From Rhodospirillales bacterium (GTDB lineage: Bacteria > Pseudomonadota > Alphaproteobacteria > Rhodospirillales > Defluviicoccaceae), in assembly GCA_016712375.1 (NCBI GenBank), contig JADJRE010000006.1, positions 1 to 64,000 of the forward strand: a DNA stretch of 64,000 bases. The letters are read 5' to 3'. The notes under the pieces are model-generated. The model saw nothing but the letters and a program-made list of their open reading frames with translations, was not told where the DNA came from and searched no databases. A program made the position numbers and the translations under genes. The first letter of the stretch is position 1; every line of letters begins with the position of its first letter. This document shows, piece by piece, positions 45,970 to 57,443 of the stretch.

Positions 45970-46708
45970 TTACTCCTGCGCCGGCACTGTGTCGGCGCCA
46001 GCCGATGCGGGCGCCGGCGACGGCGTGCCAGCCGCAGCGACGAGGATCGATGCCGGTGTCGGCAGCCCCTCCGGCGCCCGGCGCTTGACCGCGTCGCGCA
46101 GGCAGCCACGCGCCCTTGCTGCCCGGCACTGCACCCCGCAGCATGATCAGGCCGCGCGTCGGATCGGTTCGCACCACCTCAAGATTGAGCACCGTGACCT
46201 GATGGTCCCCGAGGTGGCCCGCCATCTTCTTTCCTGGGAAGGTACGGCCGGGGTCCTGCCGGTTACCGGTCGAGCCGTGGCTGCGGTGGCTGATGGAGAC
46301 ACCGTGCGTTGCCCGCAGGCCACGGAAGTTGTGCCGCTTCATCGCGCCGGCGAAGCCCTTGCCGATGGAAACGCCTGTGACATCAACCCGCTGGCCCTCG
46401 ACGAAGTGCTCGGCCGATAGCGTCGCACCAACCTCGACCAGCATGTCGGCGTCCACCCGGAACTCCGCCAGCTTACGCTTCGGCTCGACTCCCGCCTTGG
46501 CAAAATGACCGCGCTGGGGCTTGCTGACGTTCTTCACCTTGGCCTTGCCAAGGCCCAGCTGCAGCGCCGTGTAGCCATCCTTTTCCTCGGTGCGCTGCGC
46601 CACCACCTGGCAGCCGTCGACCAGCAGCACCGAGACCGGCACGTGCGTGCCGTCGGCGCGGAACAGCCGCGACATCCCGAGTTTTTGAGCGATCAGCCCG
46701 GTCCGCAT
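45970..46708 (-). CDS. rplC: 50S ribosomal protein L3, one frameshift and a long tail
   Basis: Early assembly protein reaching the peptidyl-transferase centre. MRTGLIAQKLGMSRLFRADG, KGFAGAMKRHNFRGLRATHG, HRSHGSTGNRQDPGRTFPGK and KMAGHLGDHQVTVLNLEV are conserved. After VPGSKGAW one surplus base near 46112 throws the frame; corrected, it continues RDAVKRRAPEGLPTPASILV and ends TVPAQE at TAA 45970-45972. The tail after the normal end is Ala/Pro-rich, making about 245 residues. Either of two adjacent ATGs (46711 or 46708) may start it. Confidence 0.94.
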
Positions 46709-46718
46709 CATCGCATCC

Positions 46719-47027
46719 TCAGAGCTTGATCTCGACGTCGACGCCGGCGGCGAGGTCGAGCTTCATCAGCGCGTCCACCGTCTGGGGCGTCGGATCGACG
46801 ATGTCGAGCAGCCGCTTGTGAGTGCGGATCTCGAACTGTTCGCGCGACTTCTTGTCGATATGCGGCGACCGTAGGACCGTGAACTTCTCGATGCGCGTCG
46901 GCAGCGGGATCGGCCCGCGAACGCGCGCGCCCGTCCGGCGAGCGGTGTCGACGATCTCGCGCGCGGACTGGTCCAGCACGCGATGATCGAAGGCGCGAAG
47001 CCCGATGCGGATATTCTGATTGTCCAT
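46719..47027 (-). CDS. rpsJ: 30S ribosomal protein S10
   Basis: Head protein and transcription antitermination partner of NusB, 102 residues: IRIGLRAFDHRVLDQSAREI, GPIPLPTRIEKFTVLRSPHI and HKRLLDIVDPTPQTVDALMK. First gene of the S10 operon, 40 bases after tuf; no leader structure for L4 control stands out in that short gap. Confidence 0.98.
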   Translation of the reverse strand: MDNQNIRIGLRAFDHRVLDQSAREIVDTARRTGARVRGPIPLPTRIEKFTVLRSPHIDKKSREQFEIRTHKRLLDIVDPTPQTVDALMKLDLAAGVDVEIKL

Positions 47028-47067
47028 GGTCGTCCTGGGTCCCTCGGCGTGCGCCGATACGCTGCTG

Positions 47068-48259
<1,192 letters not shown>

Positions 48260-48293
48260 CTCGATCTGCTCCGCTTTCCTCTCGCTGAACCGG

Positions 48294-50372
<2,079 letters not shown>

Positions 50373-50387
50373 GGAAGCGGGAAGCCT

Positions 50388-50858
50388 TTACCAGCGGTAA
50401 TGGGAGAAGGCTTTGTTAGCCTCGGCCATCCGGTGCGTATCCTCCCGCTTCTTCACCGCTGCTCCACGGTTGTTGGCGGCGTCGAGCAACTCCGACGCGA
50501 GCCGCTCAACCATCGTGTTTTCCGAACGCTTGTGCGCCGTGTCGACAATCCAGCGGATCGCCAGCGACTGCCGACGCAACGGCCGAACCTCGACCGGCAC
50601 CTGGTAGGTGGCACCACCAACCCGCCGCGAGCGCACTTCCAGCGCCGGTTTGACGTTCTCGATCGCGTCGTGGAAAAGCTTCAGCGGATCCTGTCGCGCC
50701 TTCTTCTCCATCATCGTCAGCGCACCATAGACGATTCGCTCGGCGACCGACTTCTTGCCCTCGTTCATCAGCCCGTTGGTGAACTTGCTGACGAGAAGGT
50801 CTCCGTACTTCGGGTCGGGAAGAATCTCGCGCTTTTCCGCTGCACGCCGACGGGACAT
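50388..50858 (-). CDS. rpsG: 30S ribosomal protein S7
   Basis: Primary head-assembly protein, 156 residues: MSRRRAAEKREILPDPKYGD, VKPALEVRSRRVGGATYQVP and THRMAEANKAFSHYRW at the end. In E. coli it represses the str operon. It follows rpsL by 26 bases. Confidence 0.98.
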   Translation of the reverse strand: MSRRRAAEKREILPDPKYGDLLVSKFTNGLMNEGKKSVAERIVYGALTMMEKKARQDPLKLFHDAIENVKPALEVRSRRVGGATYQVPVEVRPLRRQSLAIRWIVDTAHKRSENTMVERLASELLDAANNRGAAVKKREDTHRMAEANKAFSHYRW

Positions 50859-50884
50859 CTGCTTCCGAGCCTCTCAGAAAAACG

Positions 50885-51256
50885 TTACTTCGGCCGCTTC
50901 GCGCCGTATTTGGAACGGCGCTGCCGCCGGGCGTTGACGCCTTGCGTGTCCAGCGTGCCGCGGATGATGTGGTAGCGCACGCCCGGCAAGTCCTTCACCC
51001 GGCCGCCGCGGATCAGCACCACCGAGTGTTCCTGCAGATTGTGCCCTTCGCCGGGGATGTAGCTGGTCACCTCGTAGCCGTTGGTCAACCGCACCCGCGC
51101 TACCTTACGCAGCGCCGAGTTCGGCTTCTTCGGCGTGGTCGTGTAGACCCGTGTGCAGACGCCGCGCTTCTGCGGTGCCCCAGCCAAGGCCGGCACCTTG
51201 TTGCGGGTCGGCGGGGAACTACGCGGCGCCCGGACCAGTTGGTTAATCGTCGGCAT
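50885..51256 (-). CDS. rpsL: 30S ribosomal protein S12
   Basis: Decoding-centre protein, 123 residues from MPTINQLVRAPRSSPPTRNK. The streptomycin-related lysines are wild type: YTTTPKKPNSALRKVARVRL and GGRVKDLPGVRYH. First gene of the ribosomal supercluster here; the upstream gene is not rpoC but an oppositely oriented ATPase over 1 kb away. Confidence 0.98.
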   Translation of the reverse strand: MPTINQLVRAPRSSPPTRNKVPALAGAPQKRGVCTRVYTTTPKKPNSALRKVARVRLTNGYEVTSYIPGEGHNLQEHSVVLIRGGRVKDLPGVRYHIIRGTLDTQGVNARRQRRSKYGAKRPK

Positions 51257-52325
51257 ACTCACTTGTCTCCTGCAGGGTGCCCTCGGGCACTCCTGATCTC
51301 GTGGTCGTTTCACCGGTGCGTCCAACCGCGCAACGCGGAAAACGCGAAAGACGGCACGCGGCCGCCTCAGCCTCTAACGCCCGGAGGCGCCGATCGAATT
51401 TTTCCTGCCTCATGCGGAACTGCGTCTGGACCGGACGGCCCACCACCAGTTCCTCCTGGAAGGTCGCGGATACTATGAGCGGCGATTGGCCGCGTCAAGC
51501 TGGAAAGGCAGCACCGGAAGCGGCCTTCCGGCTGCGCCGCGCATCGCCTTGCTTGCGGCGAGAGCGCGCAGAAATGCCAATCCGCACGCTGCTGCTCCCT
51601 CGGCCAGGTTCGTCCGCTCCAGCCCCATCGCAAGCCCTCGGTCATCCGCCTTTCCTCAGGCGGGTCGATGAGTGGATGCGGGCTACTGTCCGGGAGAACA
51701 ATCAGCGTGAGGATTGGCCGCGACGGTTTACGCCGATACAGCTGTTGAGCGCTTCCGAGCGGTAGTGCCTACAGACAGCAAGATACATACAGCAAGATGA
51801 AGGTGCCCTGCGCTCTAAATTCTCGCAATCTACTACTTCTTGCGCCGTTTATATCTGAACGCTTGTCTTTCCGATAAGTATCGCCTTATAATAGATGTTG
51901 GACTAATTCTGCTTAAACTTACTTAGCGCAGCGTCTAGCACGCTGGTGTCTCCGCGCTCCATTCTGCAGAAAAAGGCGAGGGAGGGGCATGGCATGGCTT
52001 TAGAACACGCTGATGAGCTGTTTCAGGTCAACAGGCGGCACGTTCTCTGTGGCGGCGGGGCTTCCGTACTTGGCACCCCAAAGCCGCCCGTCCGCGCCAC
52101 GCTGCTCGCGCTGACCGGCATCTCAACCTTCCTGGCCGTGCCACACCTGATGTTTCGAGATGCCCGGGCGGCGATCTCGGCCATGCACTCCCGATTGACG
52201 GGAGCTCGAAGCTCGGTTCGAGCACTTGTTCTGCCACCGCCCAATCCGTCACAGGCTGCGGCATTGCCAAGATGGTCGGGAGCATTTATTCCGGTGCCCG
52301 CCGCACCCTGCAGGACGGAACACCG
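51257..52325. other. One-kilobase gap between rpsL and the HerA-like ATPase
   Basis: The promoter for the rpsL operon must lie at the left side of this gap, but I cannot pick a convincing pair of boxes. About 51775-51945 is markedly A+T-rich (TTATAATAGATG at about 51888) and may contain a plus-strand promoter. From 51994 the Tat-leader-like open frame runs to the ATPase start. In most alphaproteobacteria rpoC or a few small genes would be here; none is seen. Confidence 0.5.
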
Positions 52326-52329
52326 ATGA
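51994..52329 (+). CDS. Small open frame starting with a Tat-type leader, probable remnant
   Basis: The 111-residue frame begins MALEHADELFQVNRRHVLCG followed by GGASVLG, which looks like a twin-arginine signal peptide (NRRHVLCGG) seen on some secreted metallo-beta-lactamase-fold hydrolases. After KPPVRAT the sequence no longer resembles any family I know and has shadow-frame composition. Its stop overlaps the ATPase ATG as ATGA (52326-52329), which may be chance. It could be a truncated gene whose body was lost, or a gene damaged by indels. Confidence 0.35.
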   Translation: MALEHADELFQVNRRHVLCGGGASVLGTPKPPVRATLLALTGISTFLAVPHLMFRDARAAISAMHSRLTGARSSVRALVLPPPNPSQAAALPRWSGAFIPVPAAPCRTEHR

Positions 52330-53791
52330 CCACGGAGACTGCCATCGTCGTAGGCCGAGCGGAGCGGCCGGTAGTTCTCGATCCGCGCTACGCCAACCGC
52401 CACGGCCTGATCGCCGGCGCGACCGGCACCGGCAAGACGGTCACCTTGCAAACGTTGGCGGAAGGTTTCTCGACCCTGGGCACACCGGTGTTTCTGGTCG
52501 ACGTGAAGGGGGACCTCTCCGGGATGTGCACGGCGGGAGCCACCGACGGGCCTTTCGCCGATCGGGCGCGGCAGCTCGGCCTCGACAACTGGGCGCCGGC
52601 AGCGTTCCCGGTGGTGTTCTGGGACGTCTTCGGTGATCAAGGTCATCCGATTCGCGCCACCATCTCGGAGATGGGCCCGCTACTGCTGTCGCGCCTGCTG
52701 GATTTGAATCCGACGCAGGAGGGTGTTCTCAACGTCGCCTTCGCGCTGGCCGACGACCGCGGCCTGCTGCTGCTGGATCTGAAGGATCTGCGCGCCATCC
52801 TGCAGTTCGTCGCCGACAATGCGAAGGAGATGCAGCAGACTTACGGCAACATCGCACCGGCCACCGTCGGCGCCATCCAGCGTAACCTGCTGGTGCTGGA
52901 GCGGGAGGGCGGCACAACGTTCTTCGGCGAACCGTCACTCGCGTTGACCGACCTGATGTCCACCGCTGCCGACGGCCGCGGCTCGATCAACATCCTCGCC
53001 GCCGATAAGCTGATCAACAAGCCGCGGCTGTACGCCACTTTTCTTCTCTGGTTGCTGTCCGAACTGTTTGAACAGCTGCCGGAGGTGGGGACCGCGACCG
53101 CCCGAAACTGGTGCTGTTCTTTGACGAGGCGCACCTGCTGTTCGATGACGCGCCGAAGACGCTGGTCGATAAGGTCGAGCAGGTGGTCCGGTTGATCCGC
53201 TCGAAAAGCGTCGGCGTCTACTTCGTCACGCAGAATCCCACCGACGTGCCGGACAGCGTCCTCGCCCAATTGGGCAACCGCGCCCAGCACGCGTTGCGCG
53301 CCTTCACCGCCAGGGACCAGAAGGCGGTGAAAGCGGCGGCCACGACGTTCCGGGCAAATCCGGCATTCAGTACCGAGCAGGCGATCACCGAGCTCGCCGT
53401 CGGCGAGGCGCTGGTGTCGACCTTGGAGGAGAAGGGCACTCCCGGCGTGGTGCAACGCACGCTCATCGCCCCTCCCCGCTCCCGCGTCGGCCCGGCGCCG
53501 GCCACCGAACGGCGGGCGGCTGCGGACGGCAGCCCGATGGCCGGCCGCTATGAGATCGCCATCGACCGGGAGAGCGCCTACGAGAAGCTGCAGGCCCGCG
53601 CCGCGGCATCGGCGGCAGAGGCAGCGGCGACGTTGCCGCCTCCAGGCGCCACGGCACGGACGACGCGCGGCCGCAGGCCACCGCCCGGCATCGCCGAGAC
53701 GCTGGCGAGCAGCGCCGCGCGCAGCATCGGTAGCAAGCTTGGACGGGAAATCGCCCGCGGAGTGCTCGGCTCGCTGTTCCGCGGCCGCTAG
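52326..53791 (+). CDS. HerA-like ATPase of the DUF853 (YjgR) family, one frameshift
   Basis: A P-loop ATPase of the HerA/FtsK clade with unknown cellular role. Walker A is AGATGTGKTVTLQTLAEGF (about residues 30-48) and Walker B VLFFDEAHLLF; VGVYFVTQNPTDVPDSVLAQ is the conserved arginine-finger region. Near 53090 a G is missing from GTGGGG, separating FEQLPEVG from DRDRPKLVLFF. The C-terminal third is an Ala/Pro/Arg-rich linker and ends SSAARSIGSKLGREIARGVL plus GSLFRGR, typical of the family. About 488 residues after correction. Gene followed at once by the TerC-family gene on the same strand. Confidence 0.88.
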
Positions 53792-53807
53792 CATGCTCGG
53801 CGAGGCT

Positions 53808-54449
53808 ATGAACGCCGAGGTGCTGACCGCCCTTGGATCGGTCATCCTTATCGATATTGCGCTCGCCGGCGACAACGCCATCGTCGTCGGCATGGCGGCC
53901 GCCGGCTTGCCGGCAACTCAGCGCCGCCGCGCCATTTTCGTCGGCGTCCTCGCCGCGGCCGTCCTCCGTATCGCCTTCTCGCTGTTCACCGTACAGCTAC
54001 TGCAAGTGATCGGCCTGCTGCTGGCCGGCGGGCTGCTGCTGCTGTGGGTCGCCTGGAAGCTGTGGCGGGAGCTGCGGGCCGGATCGCTGGCCGCCTCCGG
54101 CCTGGCCGAGGAAGAGGAAGCGGCGGCAGCGCTGGAAGACCGGGTACCGGATGCACCTGCGGAAAAGAGCTTCCGAGACGCGGTGACGCAGATCGTCGTC
54201 GCCGACGTCTCGATGTCGCTGGACAACGTACTCGCGGTCGCCGGTGCCGCACGCGACCACGAGGTGGTGCTGATCTTCGGCCTCGCCCTGTCGGTGGCGC
54301 TGATGGGCCTGGCGGCGACCCTGATCGCCCGACTGCTGCATCGGTACCGCTGGATCGCCTATGCCGGCTTCGCGATCATCCTGTATGTGGCGCTGCGGAT
54401 GATCTGGGAAGGCTCCCGGGAAGTGCTGGCGGCGGTAGCGGCAACCTAA
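53808..54449 (+). CDS. TerC-family (YjbE type) integral membrane protein
   Basis: A 213-residue inner-membrane protein with about seven helices and the two TerC signature repeats, LIDIALAGDNAIVVGMA and VADVSMSLDNVLAVAGAA, whose Asp and Asn residues lie within the membrane and are thought to bind metal. Members are linked to manganese or calcium export and to tellurite resistance; the substrate here is unknown. GGCGAGG sits four bases before the ATG at 53808; an earlier ATG at 53793 also fits. It follows the ATPase gene by 16 bases and is convergent with the Sel1 gene. Confidence 0.9.
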   Translation: MNAEVLTALGSVILIDIALAGDNAIVVGMAAAGLPATQRRRAIFVGVLAAAVLRIAFSLFTVQLLQVIGLLLAGGLLLLWVAWKLWRELRAGSLAASGLAEEEEAAAALEDRVPDAPAEKSFRDAVTQIVVADVSMSLDNVLAVAGAARDHEVVLIFGLALSVALMGLAATLIARLLHRYRWIAYAGFAIILYVALRMIWEGSREVLAAVAAT

Positions 54450-54469
54450 GCGTTCTTTCCGCAAGAGCC

Positions 54470-55777
54470 TTATCGCGCCTTGTCGGACCTGCCCTTCGCT
54501 GTCGCATTGGCGGCCACCTGCCGAACCGGCGCCACCCCCTTGACCGCGGTAGTTGGCCTCGCCGCCGGCACTGTTGCCGCCTTCGCCCGGACCGCAGAAA
54601 CAGAATCCACCTTGGCCACCGCGCTGCGGTCGGCGAGCATCACCGGCTTGCCCTTTCCGGAATTGCTGGACGGCCTGTCGCGCGACCCCTTGCCGACACG
54701 CGAGGCGATCTGCACGGCGACCGCCTTGCCGCCCTTGCCGTTTTTGCCTTTTTCCACCGTCGCCCGCCGGCCTTTGGTGTCCGCGGCTTTCCGCGCCACC
54801 ACTGGGGCCGGCGGTGCAGCGGCGGCAACCGCCCGTACCTCGGGTGCCTTGTAACGAGGCTGTGCCAACGGCTCGCTCCGCTGCACGGGCTCCGTGCGTT
54901 CCCCCGATTCCGCTTCCTCGGCTTCCGAGACCGGCGCGGCACTCGCCACCCGCGATGGCAGGCCGCGGCCACGCCGGGCAATGATGGTCGGCTCCGGTAC
55001 ACCGCCGCCGGCAAGCAGCGCCAAGGCCGCCACCGCACCGGCGTGTCCATTGTCCGCCGCACGTCGCATCCATCGCTGCGCTTCGCCGACGTCGACCGGG
55101 ACAGCATTGCCACTTAGATACGCTTCGCCGAGACTGTACGCAGCCTCGGGATGGCCGCGCGCCGCGGCTTCGCGCCACAGCCGCAGTGCTTCCATTGGCT
55201 GCCGTGGTACGCCTTCACCGCTATCATAAAGGTTGGCGAGAAAATACTCCGCGTCAGGATCGCCTTGTTCGGCTGAACGGCGCAACCACTCAGCGGCGTC
55301 TGCCATCTCGCCGCGTGTTTCGGCGGCCGAGACCAGCAGGCTGCCAAGATTATATTGTGCCGTGGGGTGGCCCTGTGCCGCCGCCTGTTCCCACAGCAGC
55401 CGGGCGCGGCTTGTGCTTTGCGGCAGGCCGATTCCTTCTGCGTAGGCGACGCCCAAAGCATTCATGGCGTCGGCATCACCCTGGTCTGCGGCCCGCTGCC
55501 ACCAGGCAAGGGCCTGGCCCATGTCGCGCGGTCCCGCCCAACCTTCAGCCAACCCGAGGCCGATAGCATAGGCGGCGGCGCCCTCGCCGCTGGCGGCGGC
55601 TTCGTGCAGCTTTTGCAGCGCGCCGCCATCCCCAATCTTGGCGCGCTCGACCGTTTGCTGCACAGGGTTGTCGCGTCTCGCCTTCAGCTCCGACGAGGCG
55701 CATCCCGCCAGGAAAAGGCCGGAGAGAGCAAGGCAGACCCCAGCAACCACGGGGAAACGTCTAATCGCCGGGACCAT
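54470..55777 (-). CDS. Sel1-repeat lipoprotein with Lys/Ala-rich C-terminus
   Basis: A 435-residue protein. The lipobox LFLAGCASS (Cys about 26) predicts export and lipid attachment. Five or six Sel1 repeats fill residues about 60-255 (AAAYAIGLGLAEGWAGPRD, ADAMNALGVAYAEGIGLPQ, PTAQYNLGSLLVSAAETRG, PDAEYFLANLYDSGEGVPR and PEAAYSLGEAYLSGNAVPV). The remaining 180 residues are Ala, Lys, Arg and Val-rich and low in complexity, as in DNA- or peptidoglycan-facing tails. A scaffold role is typical for Sel1 proteins; the partner is unknown. Confidence 0.85.
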   Translation of the reverse strand: MVPAIRRFPVVAGVCLALSGLFLAGCASSELKARRDNPVQQTVERAKIGDGGALQKLHEAAASGEGAAAYAIGLGLAEGWAGPRDMGQALAWWQRAADQGDADAMNALGVAYAEGIGLPQSTSRARLLWEQAAAQGHPTAQYNLGSLLVSAAETRGEMADAAEWLRRSAEQGDPDAEYFLANLYDSGEGVPRQPMEALRLWREAAARGHPEAAYSLGEAYLSGNAVPVDVGEAQRWMRRAADNGHAGAVAALALLAGGGVPEPTIIARRGRGLPSRVASAAPVSEAEEAESGERTEPVQRSEPLAQPRYKAPEVRAVAAAAPPAPVVARKAADTKGRRATVEKGKNGKGGKAVAVQIASRVGKGSRDRPSSNSGKGKPVMLADRSAVAKVDSVSAVRAKAATVPAARPTTAVKGVAPVRQVAANATAKGRSDKAR

Positions 55778-56032
55778 GGCCGATCAATCCGGTTCAGGCG
55801 GTGCATGGGCGTTCTGTATACGGCAAATGGCTGCCAGTTGCGATCGTCGATCGCAGAGCGCTTGCGGCCGGCGATCATCTGCGGCACAAAAAGCGAACAT
55901 TGCCCGTACATCAGTGCTGCTGCTCCCACCAGCAGCAGTGGATCATCGCAGGTAGCGCGACCTCGGACGCACCCGTTGCCGCTCAGCGGTCAAGGAGCCG
56001 CGAATCGCGGTGTCGAGCCCAGCGTCGGAGAT

Positions 56033-56698
56033 TTACTTCTGCGCCTGCTGCAGTCGTTCGAGGTTTCGTTGCGCTGCCGGATGGCCCTGCGCGGCCGCCT
56101 TCTCGAACCACTTCTTTGCCTGCTTGAGGTCCTTCTTGATCCCCTCGCCGTTGGCGTAGAGGACGCCGAGGTTGTTCTCGGCTTCGGCAAAGCCCTGATC
56201 GGCGGCTTTGCGGAAAAACGCGGCAGCCTTGCTCATGTCCTTGGGTACGCCCTGTCCGGTCGCGTACAGAAGGGCAAGATTGTTTTGCGCAGGAGCGATG
56301 CCCTTGTCGGCTGCCTTCTGCAGCCAGCGCGCGGATTCCGCGTCATCCTTGGTAACGCCGCGGCCGGTGTAGTAGAGCAAGGCAAGGTCGTATTCAGCCG
56401 GCGCGAACCCTTGATCGGCCGCCATTCGGGTCCAGCGGGCGGCCTCGGCGTCATCCTTGGCGACGCCGCCGAGGCCAGCCAGGTAGACGGTCGCAAGCGC
56501 CGTCTGGGCAATAGGATCGCCGCCCTCGGCTTGTTGGCGCAATGCATCTACCGCCGTGGTGTCGCCGTTCTTCGCGCGTTCCATCAGCGCGATGGCTTCG
56601 CGGCTGTCCATCAGCGCCGCAGCAGGCACCGGACGCAGGGCAAACGCCGAGCCTAGGACTGTCGCGAGCACTAAAGCGCGAGTCAGGGTAAGACGCAT
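56033..56698 (-). CDS. Exported Sel1-repeat protein
   Basis: A 221-residue protein with a signal peptide ending PVPAAALMDS and five Sel1 repeats (PIAQTALATVYLAGLGGVA, APAEYDLALLYYTGRGVTK, APAQNNLALLYATGQGVPK, AEAENNLGVLYANGEGIKK and a final shorter one). It ends shortly after AAAQGHPAAQRNLERLQQ. Start at 56698 is preferred over the ATG nine bases earlier. Same direction as the neighbouring Sel1 lipoprotein gene, 255 bases upstream of it, so the pair may be co-transcribed. Confidence 0.88.
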   Translation of the reverse strand: MRLTLTRALVLATVLGSAFALRPVPAAALMDSREAIALMERAKNGDTTAVDALRQQAEGGDPIAQTALATVYLAGLGGVAKDDAEAARWTRMAADQGFAPAEYDLALLYYTGRGVTKDDAESARWLQKAADKGIAPAQNNLALLYATGQGVPKDMSKAAAFFRKAADQGFAEAENNLGVLYANGEGIKKDLKQAKKWFEKAAAQGHPAAQRNLERLQQAQK

Positions 56699-57029
56699 AG
56701 AAGCCACATCCTTTCTGGCAGCAACGAGGCTCAGCTAGCGGGTAATAGCGCCGCCGGAGCTGACGCCTGGAAACTCCTGGGCCGGACTTCTCCGACTCTG
56801 GAGCGCGCTTTTTTGCCAGCACAGCTTTTTGCTAGCAGAAGAATGCCGACGGCTCAAGGCAGGGGCGCGCTAAGGAAGATACGCGGCCGTTGCGGGAGCG
56901 CAAGTTCTACCCACCATCAACGGGCAGAGCAGCTTCCTACCTCGCCGCCCGCCGTGAAGCTAGCTAGTTCATTAAAAATTTACCTTTGCAGGCGAGTCTG
57001 CAGATGGTCGGCGAGAGGACGTTTCTCTA
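56699..57029. other. Divergent control region between Sel1 and SET genes
   Basis: No gene is seen. The part from about 56955 to 56985 is A+T-rich (GTTCATTAAAAATTTACC) and lies 50-75 bases before the SET gene, a likely promoter area, but no clear -35/-10 pair stands out. Confidence 0.45.
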
Positions 57030-57407
57030 ATGATGATCGTTAAAAATTACGTCGCCCCGAGTGTCATTCAGGGCGTGGGACTTTTCGCCGGCGAGGACAT
57101 CGCTTGCGGAACCTGCATCTACGAATTCGTCGCCGGCGTCGATATCGTTATGACCCGGGATGATGCTGCCAGATACAGCGCTGAATTTGCCCGCTTTATG
57201 CACATCTATGCGTATGTTGAACCAGCCGACAAGACGATGGTGATCTCCGTTGACAACTCACGGTTCATGAATCACGCAGAAGAACCGAACACCGGATGGG
57301 ACGAACGCTTCGGATGGGCGACGCGCGACATTCGCTGCGGCGAAGAAATCACCTGCGACTACTTCAAATTCTGGTTCGAGCCTCCCTTCGCTGATCCCGC
57401 ACGTTGA
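57030..57407 (+). CDS. Small SET-domain protein
   Basis: A 125-residue protein that is a bare SET fold, the lysine-methyltransferase domain best known from eukaryotic chromatin but present in some bacteria. The N-terminal GVGLFAGEDIACGTCIYEFV corresponds to the G-x-G/F start that holds S-adenosylmethionine, and the pseudoknot motifs DNSRFMNHAEEPNT (NH-x4-PN) and CGEEITCDYFKF (GEE-x-T-x-DY) are both present. No pre- or post-SET cysteines. The substrate is unknown; histones are absent in the host, so ribosomal or DNA-binding proteins are possible targets. Confidence 0.82.
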   Translation: MMIVKNYVAPSVIQGVGLFAGEDIACGTCIYEFVAGVDIVMTRDDAARYSAEFARFMHIYAYVEPADKTMVISVDNSRFMNHAEEPNTGWDERFGWATRDIRCGEEITCDYFKFWFEPPFADPAR

Positions 57408-57443
57408 TTGATGAATTACCTGCTCATCGACGCGGAAGCCAAC

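Noticed and set aside
51257..51993. Searched for tRNA or small RNA genes between rpsL and the ATPase
   Set aside because: No cloverleaf, T-loop consensus or conserved RNA motif could be made out by eye.
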